Of a stretch of DNA of 35,220 nucleotides, positions 1 to 7,418 are shown piece by piece. Under the pieces are notes generated by a model. The model did not search any database and had not been told where the DNA came from. It was given only the letters and a program-made list of their open reading frames with translations. How positions within the stretch are numbered: the first letter of the stretch is position 1; each line of letters starts with the position of its first letter. The translations under genes and the position numbers were made by a program. Origin of the DNA: Candidatus Dormiibacterota bacterium (GTDB lineage: Bacteria; Chloroflexota; Dormibacteria; Aeolococcales; Aeolococcaceae); NCBI GenBank assembly GCA_019245575.1, contig JAFARE010000042.1:1-35220 (forward strand), given 5' to 3'.

Positions 1-550
1 CCCGTTGTTCGGGCACTACATGTCGCTTGGTGTTGTAGCCGTAGAGCTGGCGCCCTCCCAGTGGCAGCCCGCGCCGCGCCCGATCATCAAACCGAGCTTT
101 GATTCGGTCCCTCTTGATGTCCGACTCATGCTGGGCCACGCTCACGCTGATGCGCCCAATGAGCCGCCCCTCGGTCGTGTTCAGGTTGAATCCCCCGCCC
201 TGAACGCTCACTAGCTGCAGGGGATCACCGCCTGCTACGCGCTCTTCGAGGACCTCCAGGAACGCCTCGAATTCTTTGGCACGCCGGTGGAGGCGGTCGG
301 GATGCCATATGGCCAGGATGTCGATCTCTCGGGCACGGATGGCCTCCAGCAGCTGCTGGTACGACGGTCGAAGGCGGCCGCTCCAGGCTGAGGTGTCGTT
401 CTCGTGCCAGACCTTGACCACCGCGACGTCAGCCCCGAACTGCCTCTCGAGGAGGTCTCGACAAGCCCGTTCTTGCTGGGCTACGCCTTCCCCGACGCGG
501 TTAGGGTCATGGGAGATGCGGGCGTAGATTGCCGCCCTCCGTGCTGGCAT
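1..550 (-). CDS. Serine recombinase, N-terminal part (truncated by window edge)
   Basis: Reading the minus strand from ATG at 550 gives 183 residues open to the left edge. The start MPARRAAIYARISHDP carries the YARxS signature of the serine recombinase (resolvase/invertase) catalytic domain, with Ser about residue 13. It is followed by QQERACRDLL, ILAIWHPDRLHRRAKEF (the DRLxR arginine region) and a helix with IGRISVSVAQHESDIKRDRIKA, typical of the end of the catalytic domain and helix E. The reading continues into GRQLYGYN, as in large serine recombinases where a recombinase domain follows. Such enzymes integrate or excise phages, ICEs and IMEs. The segment is visibly less GC-rich than the neighbouring genes, suggesting transfer. 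The C-terminal DNA-binding part lies outside the window, so large integrase versus resolvase cannot be decided with certainty. Confidence 0.9.
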   Translation of the reverse strand, partial: MPARRAAIYARISHDPNRVGEGVAQQERACRDLLERQFGADVAVVKVWHENDTSAWSGRLRPSYQQLLEAIRAREIDILAIWHPDRLHRRAKEFEAFLEVLEERVAGGDPLQLVSVQGGGFNLNTTEGRLIGRISVSVAQHESDIKRDRIKARFDDRARRGLPLGGRQLYGYNTKRHVVPEQR

Positions 551-597
551 GCTGTTAAGACTATCAAAACTAGCATCAGTCGTTCCTGGTGGCGTTC
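551..597. other. Recombinase/conjugation-gene junction; possible att site
   Basis: A 47-bp gap separates the recombinase start (550) from the plus-strand ATG at 598. It is AT-richer than its surroundings. In the frame of the downstream gene, coding-like residues (QSFLVAF) continue upstream of the ATG until a TAG at 571-573. This is what an insertion into a pre-existing gene would leave. Large serine integrases usually sit directly beside their attachment site, so the crossover core may lie here. No repeat partner is visible within the window, so this is inference. Confidence 0.35.
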
Positions 598-744
598 ATG
601 TACAAGATCGTCGCCGTCGACCCGCACAGCGTCGCCGAGGCGAAGAAGTGGATCGGCCGAATCATCTTCGGCACGATCGGCGTCGAGGTAGCCGGCACGC
701 TCACACACGCGCTGATCGCCAGCGTCCCCGCCGCCGCGCACTGA
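598..744 (+). CDS. Short membrane protein, probable 3' remnant of a pilin-like (VirB2/TrbC-type) gene
   Basis: From ATG 598 this reads 48 codons: MYKIVAVDPHSVAEAKKW, a short amphipathic stretch, then a hydrophobic segment (IIFGTIGVEVAGTLTHALIA) and TGA. The hydrophobic-hinge-hydrophobic pattern continues upstream of the ATG (SFLVAF) to a stop at 571-573, and GTG 589 is an alternative start. Size and topology, and its place 19 nt before a VirB6/TrbL-like membrane protein, suggest a small T4SS pilin-like or channel subunit. It may have lost its 5' part to the recombinase element on the left. Homology to VirB2/TrbC is inferred from topology and context, not from a diagnostic motif. Confidence 0.5.
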   Translation: MYKIVAVDPHSVAEAKKWIGRIIFGTIGVEVAGTLTHALIASVPAAAH

Positions 745-763
745 CCCGCGCGCGGGACGAGCC

Positions 764-1690
764 GTGTCGGGCCTCATCGACGGACTGCGCGACCCGCTGG
801 GTGCGGTGCTGCACCTGCTCACCGGCGTGCTCAGCCACTTCATCGGCACCGCCGGCGGCGACCTCAACAGCGCGCTGTCGCGCTACCTCTTCAGCACGGT
901 CGATCCTTCCGCGTTTCCGCCACGCGCGTTCACCGCCAACGCCGCGGTGGCGCACCTCAACGGCGGCCTGGTGATCGCCGCCGACGTGCTGGTCGGGGCC
1001 GTCGTGCTCTTCACGTCGCTGCGCAGCATGTTCGAGCACACACTGCGGGCGCGCTACGCGCTCAAGTACGCACTGCCGCGGGTGATGGTCGCTGTCGCGA
1101 TGGCCCACGCGTCGCTGTTCCTGACGCAGATGGCGATCGATCTCAACAACGCGCTGGGCGGCGTGGCGCTGTCGCTCGGAGGGCCACTCAGCGTCGACTC
1201 GATGCCGTGGTCGGGCGCGCTCAGTCCCGTCGCGGTGTCGGCCATGCAGGCGTCGCAGGACCTCTTCCACGCCATCTTCGCGCTGGCCCTGGTGGTGGCG
1301 CTCGTGATCCTGGTGCTGTCCTACGTGGTGCGCACGGCGCTGCTGGAGATCCTCATCGTGCTCGCCCCGCTTGCGGCGCTGTGCACCGTTCTGCCGGACA
1401 CGCGCGGCTACGCGCGCCACTGGCTGCGCCTCTTTCTCGTCACCGTGTTCATGCAGGCGCTGCAGCTGATCATCCTGCGCGTCGCCACGGCCGGCGGGCT
1501 GGGGGACGCCGGTGGCATCACGGGCAGCCTCTACGGGCTGGCGACGCTGTGGATCCTGCTCAAGGTGCCGGGCACGCTGCACACCGCGACGCAGTTCGAG
1601 TCGCGGGCGCACATGGCGGCGCGCCAGGTCGAGCGTTCCGTGCAGCGCGCACTCGCGCCGGCGCACCGCGCGGCGCACCGGGCCACGTGA
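764..1690 (+). CDS. Polytopic membrane protein, VirB6/TrbL-like conjugation component
   Basis: Starts at GTG 764 (MSGLIDGLRDPLGAVLHLL) and encodes 308 residues with about six hydrophobic segments, at roughly 10-30, 70-85, 105-120, 170-195, 200-215 and 225-240. The stretch LEILIVLAPLAALCTVLPDT followed by WLRLFLVTVFMQALQLIILR resembles the conserved transmembrane core of TrbL/VirB6 proteins, which form the inner-membrane channel of type IV secretion systems. The C-terminus is a basic cytoplasmic tail. It lies between a small pilin-like ORF and an M23 peptidase whose start overlaps its stop (TGATG at 1688-1692), so the genes are probably translationally coupled. No ATPase (VirB4/VirD4) is inside the window, so function rests on topology and context. 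Confidence 0.6.
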   Translation: MSGLIDGLRDPLGAVLHLLTGVLSHFIGTAGGDLNSALSRYLFSTVDPSAFPPRAFTANAAVAHLNGGLVIAADVLVGAVVLFTSLRSMFEHTLRARYALKYALPRVMVAVAMAHASLFLTQMAIDLNNALGGVALSLGGPLSVDSMPWSGALSPVAVSAMQASQDLFHAIFALALVVALVILVLSYVVRTALLEILIVLAPLAALCTVLPDTRGYARHWLRLFLVTVFMQALQLIILRVATAGGLGDAGGITGSLYGLATLWILLKVPGTLHTATQFESRAHMAARQVERSVQRALAPAHRAAHRAT

Positions 1691-2196
1691 TGCGCGCGGC
1701 GGCGCTCGCCACCGGCGTCATCGCGCTGCTGCTGTGCGGCGGCACCGTGGGCGCCGCCGTCGCGGTCGTGCCTGCGAACGCCACCGGCGGTTTCGTGCGC
1801 CCGGTCGACGGCGCGCGCATCACGCAAGCGTTCGGCTGCACGAGCTTCGCGCTCGAGCCGGCCGACGTGCACTGCCCCGGCGGCCACCGGCATTCCGGCG
1901 TCGACCTCGCAGCGGCCATGGGCACGCCGGTGCGGGCCACGCTCGGCGGCGTGGCTCAGGTCGTCGTCGACGCGACGGGTTTCGGCCTGCACGTGATCAT
2001 CGATCACGGCGGCGGGTTGAGCAGCCTGTACGGCCACCTCTCCAGCGTCGCGGTGAGCAGCGGCGACGTCGTCGCGGCGGGTCAGGTCATCGGTGCTGTG
2101 GGGTCGAGCGGCAACTCCACGGGCCCGCATCTCCACTTCGAGATCAGGCGCGACGGGATCCCCGAGGACCCGCTCACCGACCTGCGTCTGCCGTGA
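1690..2196 (+). CDS. Secreted M23-family metallopeptidase
   Basis: 168 residues. An N-terminal signal or anchor segment (residues about 4-28) is followed by a compact LytM/M23 domain. Zinc and catalytic residues are visible: His68 and Asp72 in HRHSGVD, His116 in YGHL, and His147/His149 in GPHLHFEI. Cys50 and Cys62 flank a loop before the active site and could form a disulfide. M23 enzymes cut peptide cross-links in peptidoglycan. Beside a VirB6/TrbL-like protein, a role in opening the wall for a secretion or conjugation channel is likely. The protein is small, with only the catalytic domain and no SH3 or LysM targeting module. It ends one base before the convergent lipid operon. Confidence 0.88.
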   Translation: MRAAALATGVIALLLCGGTVGAAVAVVPANATGGFVRPVDGARITQAFGCTSFALEPADVHCPGGHRHSGVDLAAAMGTPVRATLGGVAQVVVDATGFGLHVIIDHGGGLSSLYGHLSSVAVSSGDVVAAGQVIGAVGSSGNSTGPHLHFEIRRDGIPEDPLTDLRLP

Positions 2197-2197
2197 C

Positions 2198-2815
2198 CTA
2201 CGAGCCGTCCGCCTGCGAGCCTGCCGTGGCCACGCGGCGCGACTGCCGCCACACCAGGACGATGCGCTGTACCGCGGTCACGTTGGTCAGCACGGCGAGG
2301 ATCCACAGCGCCCACACCAACAGCGGGTTGACGATGAGCCCGATGACCGTGATCACCACCCGCTCGGGGCGGGCCAGCACGCCGCCGTCGCAGTCGAAGC
2401 CCAACGACTGCGCGCGCGCCCGCACGTATGACACCAGCAGCGACCCGGTGAGCGCGAAGATGATCAGCATCGGCTCCAGCGTGTGGTGCGTGTGGAAGAT
2501 GAAGAACCAGAGCAGGGCGATGTACGTGAAGGCTTCTGCGTAGCGGTCGATCGTCGAGTCGAGGAATGCGCCGTACCGGTACGTCTTGCCGGTCACGCGC
2601 GCCAGCGCGCCGTCGAGGATGTCGAAGAGGCTGGCGACCAGCAGCACCACGCCGCCCGCGGTGAGGTAGCCGGCGGCCACCAGCGCGGCGGCGGCCGCGC
2701 AGATGAGCAGTCCCGCGACCGTGAGTGCGTTCGGGCTCACGTGGGCACGCTGGAGCGCGGGGACGATCCGCCGCGCGCCGGCCCTAACCCAGGCCTGGAA
2801 CCTGGCTGTGAACAC
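2198..2815 (-). CDS. pgsA: CDP-alcohol phosphatidyltransferase, probable phosphatidylinositol phosphate synthase
   Basis: 205 residues from GTG 2815, chosen because GAGG lies about 9-13 nt upstream and the N-terminus then matches the family. It overlaps the end of pimA by 32 bp. The CDP-alcohol phosphotransferase signature is complete: D65-x2-D68-G69-x2-A72-R73, then G82-x3-D86-x3-D90 (FDILDGALAR and GAFLDSTID). Several transmembrane helices follow. The family moves a phosphatidyl group from CDP-diacylglycerol to an alcohol. Because it is the last gene of an operon with inositol-1-phosphate synthase and PimA, the acceptor is most likely inositol-1-phosphate, giving PIP, the precursor of phosphatidylinositol in Actinobacteria. 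The substrate is inferred from context. Confidence 0.88.
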   Translation of the reverse strand: MFTARFQAWVRAGARRIVPALQRAHVSPNALTVAGLLICAAAAALVAAGYLTAGGVVLLVASLFDILDGALARVTGKTYRYGAFLDSTIDRYAEAFTYIALLWFFIFHTHHTLEPMLIIFALTGSLLVSYVRARAQSLGFDCDGGVLARPERVVITVIGLIVNPLLVWALWILAVLTNVTAVQRIVLVWRQSRRVATAGSQADGS

Positions 2816-3953
2816 CGGCCGCCGCCTCGTGGGAGCGTGCTCGCAGACGCGCCTCTCGGTAGACGTCGAGCACCTCGTCCACCACGCGACTCCAGTCGTA
2901 CTGACGGGCCTTGTGCACACCCGCCTCGCCCATGCGGCGGCGCCGCGCGGGATCGTCGAGCAGCGCGCGCAGCGCGCCGGCCCACACCTCGGGCTGCTTG
3001 GGCGGCAGCAGGACTCCATCGCGCTCGTGCGACACGACCTGGCTGAAGCCCGGGATGGCTGACGCCATCACGGGCACGCCGCTGGCCATCGCCTCGAGCA
3101 GCACGATGCCAAAGCTCTCGCCCCCGGTCGCCGGTGAGCCGAACAGATCGGCCGACGCGTAGTAGCGCGGGATCATCTCCCCACCCACGAATCCGCTGAA
3201 CTGCACGTCGGGCACGCCGAGGGCTTCAGCCTGGCGCTCGTATCCCCAGCGCATCGGCCCGTCGCCCACGACGACGAGGCGCACGTCGCTGCGCTCGCGG
3301 CGCACGGCTGCGTACGCCTCGAGCAGCGTGGGAAAGCCCTTGCGCGACTCCAAGCGGCCGACGAACAGCAGCGTCGCCTGGCCCGGCGTGCGAGTGCTCG
3401 GCACGGGCTCGAGCGCCGGGTTGAAGCGCGAGCAGTCGATCCCATTGGGGACGATGCGGTAGTCACCGTCGAAGTAGCGGGCCACGAAGTCTCGCGCCGG
3501 CGCGCTGACCGCGATCATCGCGTGCAGCCGGTTGAAGTAGCGCTTGAGGAACGGACGCCCGTAGTAGTAGCCGAGGTTGCGGCGCGCCATCGCGTGGAAG
3601 GTGCCCACGTTGGCGCCGCGATGGAAGCGCAGCACGGTGATCGGCAGCGCGGGCACGAGCGGCTCGTGGTAGTGGACGACGTCGTAATCAGACTCGGCGA
3701 GCAGGGCGCGCACGCGGCGCACCAGGTGGAATGACAGGCCGATGCGCGCCACCGAGCCGTTGCCGCGCACCGCGACGCTGCGCCCGATGCGCACGTAGCC
3801 GGGGATGCCGTGGTCGTCGCCGACACGGCTCGACGGCGCGAGCACCGTGACCGAATGGCCGCGCTCGCGCAGCTCCGCGGCGAGGTGCCGCACGTGCTCG
3901 GTCACACCGCCGGGGTGCATGAAGTCGTAGGGCGAGACGAGGCAGATCTTCAT
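2784..3953 (-). CDS. pimA: GT4 glycosyltransferase, PimA-like phosphatidylinositol mannosyltransferase
   Basis: 389 residues from ATG 3953, whose first bases overlap the acyltransferase stop (ATGA). Begins MKICLVSPYDFMHPGGV; the Gly-Gly nucleotide loop, His120 in VGTFH, R200/K205 in GRLESRKG and the E279-x7-E287 motif (ESFGIVLLE) line up with mycobacterial PimA, a two-Rossmann-domain GT-B enzyme. PimA adds the first mannose from GDP-mannose to phosphatidylinositol on the cytoplasmic face. Position between a PatA-like acyltransferase and a PI-phosphate synthase supports this over other GT4 enzymes, and mycobacteria have a comparable pgsA-acyltransferase-pimA cluster. Gene order here differs. 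The C-terminal ~20 residues look unstructured. Confidence 0.88.
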   Translation of the reverse strand: MKICLVSPYDFMHPGGVTEHVRHLAAELRERGHSVTVLAPSSRVGDDHGIPGYVRIGRSVAVRGNGSVARIGLSFHLVRRVRALLAESDYDVVHYHEPLVPALPITVLRFHRGANVGTFHAMARRNLGYYYGRPFLKRYFNRLHAMIAVSAPARDFVARYFDGDYRIVPNGIDCSRFNPALEPVPSTRTPGQATLLFVGRLESRKGFPTLLEAYAAVRRERSDVRLVVVGDGPMRWGYERQAEALGVPDVQFSGFVGGEMIPRYYASADLFGSPATGGESFGIVLLEAMASGVPVMASAIPGFSQVVSHERDGVLLPPKQPEVWAGALRALLDDPARRRRMGEAGVHKARQYDWSRVVDEVLDVYREARLRARSHEAAAGVHSQVPGLG

Positions 3954-4861
3954 GTGCTTGGAGCCGGCCAAATGCGGTCGAGCACGTGCCACTGGTCCGG
4001 GTGCTCGCGGATCACGCGCTCGAAGAGCGCGAGCAGCTCGCAGGTGACGCGTCGCACCTCGGCGGCGCGCGGCGCGGAGCTGTCATATGCGATCTCCGGG
4101 TACGGCACCGCGTGCACCCGTGTGCCGGCCTGGTGCAGGATGATGGGCACGATCGCCGCCTGCGTTCGCACGGCGATGTCGACCACGCCGATGGGGATCG
4201 GCGCCGGTTCACCGAAGAAGGGCAGCAGCTCACCCGTCCCGGTGAGGTCGCGGTCGAGCGCCATCGCGATCACACCGCCGGAGCGCAGCACGCGGAAGAC
4301 CTCACGCGTCGACGACGCCCCCATGCGACGGGCTGTCTCGGGATCGCTGTTGCGAATGGCGGCGACGTCGATGGGGATGACGTGGACGCCCTGCTTGCTC
4401 CGGCCCCCGATGACGCGCTCGAAGAGCCGGCGCGGGCGCAGCACCTCGGCGAGCAGCGCCATCTCGCCGCCCATCGCATTCCAGCCGGCGATTCCCACCT
4501 CCCACGACCCGTAGTGCATCGACATGACCACGACGCCGCGGCCGCTCTTCATGGGACCGCCGAAGTTTTCGAAGTCATCGATGTCGATGCGCGACGGCAG
4601 GTCGGTGCGCCGCGATGACATGGCCATCACGTCAACCCAGGAGTGCGTGAGGTTGCGCACGTTGCGCCGCACTGTGCGCCGCAACGCTGCCTCGCCGGCG
4701 GCGGGCATGACGTGGCGCAGGTTGTCGCGCAGCGCGTCGAGCTTGGACGGGGCCGCGAGCACGAGTGCGTCAGCGACCCGGTCACCGAGCCAGTACGACG
4801 CCCGCTGCGGGAGCACGCCCACAAGCGTCTCGGCGGCGCGGTACGCGTAGTAGGGCAGCAT
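3950..4861 (-). CDS. LpxL/HtrB-type acyltransferase, PatA-like PIM acyltransferase
   Basis: 303 residues from ATG 4861, chosen because GGGAG lies just upstream and the conserved region begins here; ATG 4960 would add 33 basic, non-conserved residues. The lysophospholipid acyltransferase motif H-x4-E appears as MHYGSWE (His116, Glu121). The substrate-site strand GVIAMALDRDLTGTG and the C-terminal QWHVLDRIW fit the LpxL/HtrB/PatA family. In mycobacteria PatA acylates the 6-OH of the mannose that PimA puts on PI. The pimA start overlaps this stop by four bases (3950-3953), so the pair is probably coupled. Lipid A acylation is unlikely because no Kdo or lipid A genes are in sight. The exact acceptor is inferred. 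Confidence 0.87.
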   Translation of the reverse strand: MLPYYAYRAAETLVGVLPQRASYWLGDRVADALVLAAPSKLDALRDNLRHVMPAAGEAALRRTVRRNVRNLTHSWVDVMAMSSRRTDLPSRIDIDDFENFGGPMKSGRGVVVMSMHYGSWEVGIAGWNAMGGEMALLAEVLRPRRLFERVIGGRSKQGVHVIPIDVAAIRNSDPETARRMGASSTREVFRVLRSGGVIAMALDRDLTGTGELLPFFGEPAPIPIGVVDIAVRTQAAIVPIILHQAGTRVHAVPYPEIAYDSSAPRAAEVRRVTCELLALFERVIREHPDQWHVLDRIWPAPST

Positions 4862-4991
4862 GCTCTCCCGCGACCCGGCCGGCGCCCCGGCGCCGTCGCG
4901 GCCGTGGCGCAGGCGCGCGAGCACGCGACGAGGCGCCATGCGGCGGCCCGCACTCACCACGTCGGCGCTCCCCCGGCGTCCGCTTCCGCCG

Positions 4992-6149
4992 TCAGCTCGC
5001 GGCGGGCGGCACCGGGTTGGGTTCTGCCACCTCGGATCTCGCCACGCGCGCCCGCCCGTTGACGGACACGCCCTCGGGCGATCCCGCGATGAACTCCTCG
5101 GTCATCTCGCGCGCGCGGGCGTCCGAGACCTGGCGCGGCGGCGACTTCATGAAGTACGCCGACGGGCCTTCCAGCGTGCCGCTGAGGCCGCGCTCGAGCC
5201 CGAGCTTGCAGCAGCGCACCGCGTCGATCACGATGCCCGCGCTGTTCGGCGAGTCGTGCACCTCGAGCTTGAGCTCCACGTTGAGCGGCACGTCGCCGAA
5301 CGACTTGCCCTCCACCCGGATGAACGCCCACTTGCGATCCTTCAACCAGGGCACGTAGTCCGACGGCCCGATGTGGATGTGCTCGTCCGCCAGCGGATGG
5401 TCCAGCTGAGAGCGCACGCTGTTCGTCTTGCTGATCTTCTTGCTGATCAGCCGCTCCCGCTCCAGCATGTTCAGGAAGTCGGTGTTGCCGCCGAAGTTCA
5501 GCTGGTACATGTTCTCGATCTCGACCCCGCGGTCGCGGAACAGGCGCGTGAGCACGCGGTGCACGATGGTCGCGCCCACCTGCGACTTGATGTCGTCGCC
5601 GACGATGGGCACGCCCGCCTTGATGAATCGCTTCTGCCAGTACTCCTCGCGCGCGATGAACACCGGCATGCAGTTCACCATCGCGCAGGGCGCATCCAGG
5701 ATCTGCTCGGTGTACCAGCGCGTGGCCTCCTCACTGCCGACGGGCAGATAGTTCACCACGACATCGGTGCCGGTGTCCTTGAGCACCTGCACGATGTCCA
5801 CCGTGGAGCCGGGCGCCTTGTGTATCACCTCGGAGAGGTACTTGCCCAGCCCGTCGTGCGTCATGCCGCGCAGCACGCGCACGTCCAGCCGGGGCACGTC
5901 GGCGAACTTCACGGTGTTGTTCTGGCCGCTGAAGATGGCCTCCGAGACGTCCTTGCCCACCTTCTCCGAATCGATGTCGAACGCCGCGCTGATCTCGATG
6001 TCGGAGATGTGGTAGCCGCCCAGGTTGACGTGCATCAGGCCTGGCACGACCTCCTGGGGATCCGCCTTCTTGTAGTACTCGAGCCCCTGCACCAGGGACG
6101 AGGCGCAGTTGCCCACGCCGATGATCGCGACACGAACCTTCTTGCTCAC
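4992..6149 (-). CDS. ino1: myo-Inositol-1-phosphate synthase
   Basis: 385 residues. The N-terminal NAD-binding glycine motif is [17 protein letters not shown] (about 7-23). Further family hallmarks include [27 protein letters not shown], and [24 protein letters not shown] (split across the catalytic domain), matching the short actinobacterial/archaeal class of the enzyme. It converts glucose-6-phosphate to 1D-myo-inositol-3-phosphate using NAD+. About 25 C-terminal residues ([18 protein letters not shown]...) look like a disordered extension. The ATG overlaps the stop of the upstream ArsR-type gene (ATGA at 6146-6149), and an acyltransferase, pimA and pgsA follow, so its product should feed phosphatidylinositol synthesis. 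No inositol monophosphatase lies in the window. Confidence 0.95.
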   Translation of the reverse strand: MSKKVRVAIIGVGNCASSLVQGLEYYKKADPQEVVPGLMHVNLGGYHISDIEISAAFDIDSEKVGKDVSEAIFSGQNNTVKFADVPRLDVRVLRGMTHDGLGKYLSEVIHKAPGSTVDIVQVLKDTGTDVVVNYLPVGSEEATRWYTEQILDAPCAMVNCMPVFIAREEYWQKRFIKAGVPIVGDDIKSQVGATIVHRVLTRLFRDRGVEIENMYQLNFGGNTDFLNMLERERLISKKISKTNSVRSQLDHPLADEHIHIGPSDYVPWLKDRKWAFIRVEGKSFGDVPLNVELKLEVHDSPNSAGIVIDAVRCCKLGLERGLSGTLEGPSAYFMKSPPRQVSDARAREMTEEFIAGSPEGVSVNGRARVARSEVAEPNPVPPAAS

Positions 6150-6547
6150 GGTGCTCCCTCGGTGATGGGTTGGGCGGCGGGCAGCTCCGGGGACGGGGCG
6201 CCGCCGAATGCGATGAGTCGGGTGAAGCTCTTGAGGTGCGCCGCGATGGCGTCCCGGTCGAGCCGGCAGAACACCTCGCGGCCCTCGCGGCGGGTGCGGA
6301 TGACCTGCGCCTTGCGCAGGATTCGCAGGTGCCAGCTCATGCGTGGCTGGCTGACCTGGCAGAAGTCGGCGAGCTCGGACACGCGCATCTCCGAGGCGCC
6401 GGCGAGGCGCTCCACGATCAGGAGCCGCGTGGGGTTGGCCAGCCCCTCGAAGTGGACCGAGAGGTCGCTTGCGCCGGCCGCGATGCTGCCCGGCAGGGCC
6501 CGCCTGGGCGGACGGGCGGCGCGGACGGGGGTGTCGGTGGCTTGCAT
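6146..6547 (-). CDS. ArsR-family winged-helix regulator of the inositol-lipid operon
   Basis: 133 residues from ATG 6547, preceded by AAAGG at a 7-nt spacing; ATG 6562 is an alternative in frame. A winged HTH spans about 32-97: [18 protein letters not shown], then [20 protein letters not shown] (recognition helix) and the wing [13 protein letters not shown]. The metal-binding ELCVCDL motif of classical ArsR is absent and only Cys63 and Cys94 remain, so a metal ligand is doubtful. It overlaps ino1 by four bases and heads the operon, with an inverted/direct repeat between its -10 and start. The likely role is autorepressor of the operon. The signal, perhaps inositol or a phosphate ester, is unknown. 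Confidence 0.88.
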   Translation of the reverse strand: MQATDTPVRAARPPRRALPGSIAAGASDLSVHFEGLANPTRLLIVERLAGASEMRVSELADFCQVSQPRMSWHLRILRKAQVIRTRREGREVFCRLDRDAIAAHLKSFTRLIAFGGAPSPELPAAQPITEGAP

Positions 6548-6584
6548 AAAGGAACCTTTCATAAAGGATCGCTTATGCATTCTA
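6544..6584 (-). promoter_or_regulatory. Operator-like repeats and -10 of the ino1 operon
   Basis: Read on minus, TAGAAT (6579-6584) is a good -10. Immediately downstream an outer inverted repeat, GCATAA (6544-6549) / TTATGC (6573-6578), encloses a palindrome AAAGG-AA-CCTTT (6548-6559). A 9-bp direct repeat CATAAAGGA occurs at 6545-6553 and 6560-6568. AT-rich symmetric sites in this position are typical ArsR-family operators. Binding here would block transcription of the regulator and of ino1. Function is inferred. Confidence 0.6.
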
Positions 6585-6619
6585 CCCACCGCCCCCACCG
6601 GACGCAACCCTCAGGGCGG

Positions 6620-6868
6620 TCAGGTGGCCGGCGAATCCTCCTCGCCGCCGTCGCCGCCCACGGGCGCCGTGGCCTCTGGCTGCGGCTCGGATGGCGGCGC
6701 CTCCTCCGGCGAGCCGTCGCCGTGAGGTCCGGGCGGCAGGACCACCGAGAGCAGCCGCAGCACCACGACGCAGAAGGTCAGGACGACCACGAAGCCGAGC
6801 ACCGCAATGCCCACACCCGCGAGCGCACTCGGGAGGTCGAGCAGCATCGGGCAAGGATGGCATGGCAC
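6620..6868 (-). CDS. Small single-pass membrane protein
   Basis: 82 residues from ATG 6868, which has AGGTG five bases upstream; ATG 6847 is an internal alternative. One hydrophobic helix (LAGVGIAVLGFVVVLTFCVVVLRLL is its extent, about residues 16-40) is followed by an acidic, proline-rich cytoplasmic tail (EEAPPSEPQPEATAP). Topology resembles OadG-type gamma subunits of sodium-pumping decarboxylases, but no other decarboxylase subunit is adjacent, so this is only a resemblance. It lies 35 bp upstream of the ArsR operon promoter, on the same strand, and is probably a separate unit. Function unknown. Confidence 0.6.
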   Translation of the reverse strand: MPCHPCPMLLDLPSALAGVGIAVLGFVVVLTFCVVVLRLLSVVLPPGPHGDGSPEEAPPSEPQPEATAPVGGDGGEEDSPAT

Positions 6869-6893
6869 CTGCGATCGTCATCCCGTGCCGGCG

Positions 6894-7418
6894 ATGTCCT
6901 CCGCGCGCCCTCCCGAGGCCACCGTGGTGCGCCGCGGCCGCGTGGTCTTCCGCGCCCGCCGCCCGGTCGCGCTCGTCCTGCCCCTCGCCGCGGTCACCGA
7001 GGCCGGCGGCATCGCGTGCCTGGTCGCCGGAGCGACCATCGGATGGTTCATCGTCGCGGCGCCGGTGGCGGCCCTCCTGGTCACCGGCCTCGTGCTGCGC
7101 CCCACGCTCGAGCTCACGCGGGACGGACTGGTGCAGCGCCAGTACCCGTTCAGCAGCCTGACCCGGTGGGACGGGATCGACGATGTGGGCATCGCGCGCG
7201 CGGGCAACCGCACGGTTCTCGGTTACCGCCTCAAGGAGGGTGTCCCTCCACCAAAGCGGCAACCCGCGGCGGCGCTGCTGCGCGCGGCCGGCGCGCCGTA
7301 CGACGGCGGGTATTTCGCCGATTCCCTTGCAGGCGACCCCGCTGTGATCCTCGCCGTGGTGCGCCGCTACCTCGACGACGTCGAGGCGCGCGACTCGCTG
7401 CCGCCCGCGCGGCGCTGA
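6894..7418 (+). CDS. Membrane protein with two-helix hairpin and PH-like domain
   Basis: 174 residues from ATG 6894 (GTG 6885 is possible). After a basic start there is a double transmembrane hairpin (about 25-70, ALVLPLAAVTEAGG... to LLVTGLVL). A beta-rich region follows (LELTRDGLVQRQYPF, WDGIDDVGI, GNRTVLGYRL), the usual arrangement of bacterial PH-domain membrane proteins. The C-terminus is a predicted helix, VILAVVRRYLDDVEAR. It converges with the GT4 gene and their 3' ends overlap by 52 bp. No catalytic motif is visible and the function is unknown. Confidence 0.65.
   Translation: MSSARPPEATVVRRGRVVFRARRPVALVLPLAAVTEAGGIACLVAGATIGWFIVAAPVAALLVTGLVLRPTLELTRDGLVQRQYPFSSLTRWDGIDDVGIARAGNRTVLGYRLKEGVPPPKRQPAAALLRAAGAPYDGGYFADSLAGDPAVILAVVRRYLDDVEARDSLPPARR

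Noticed and set aside
4860..6725. 621-codon open frame on plus across ino1
   Set aside because: It is the antisense of ino1 and the acyltransferase, with composition typical of GC-rich shadow frames (His/Arg/Ala-rich) and no motif.
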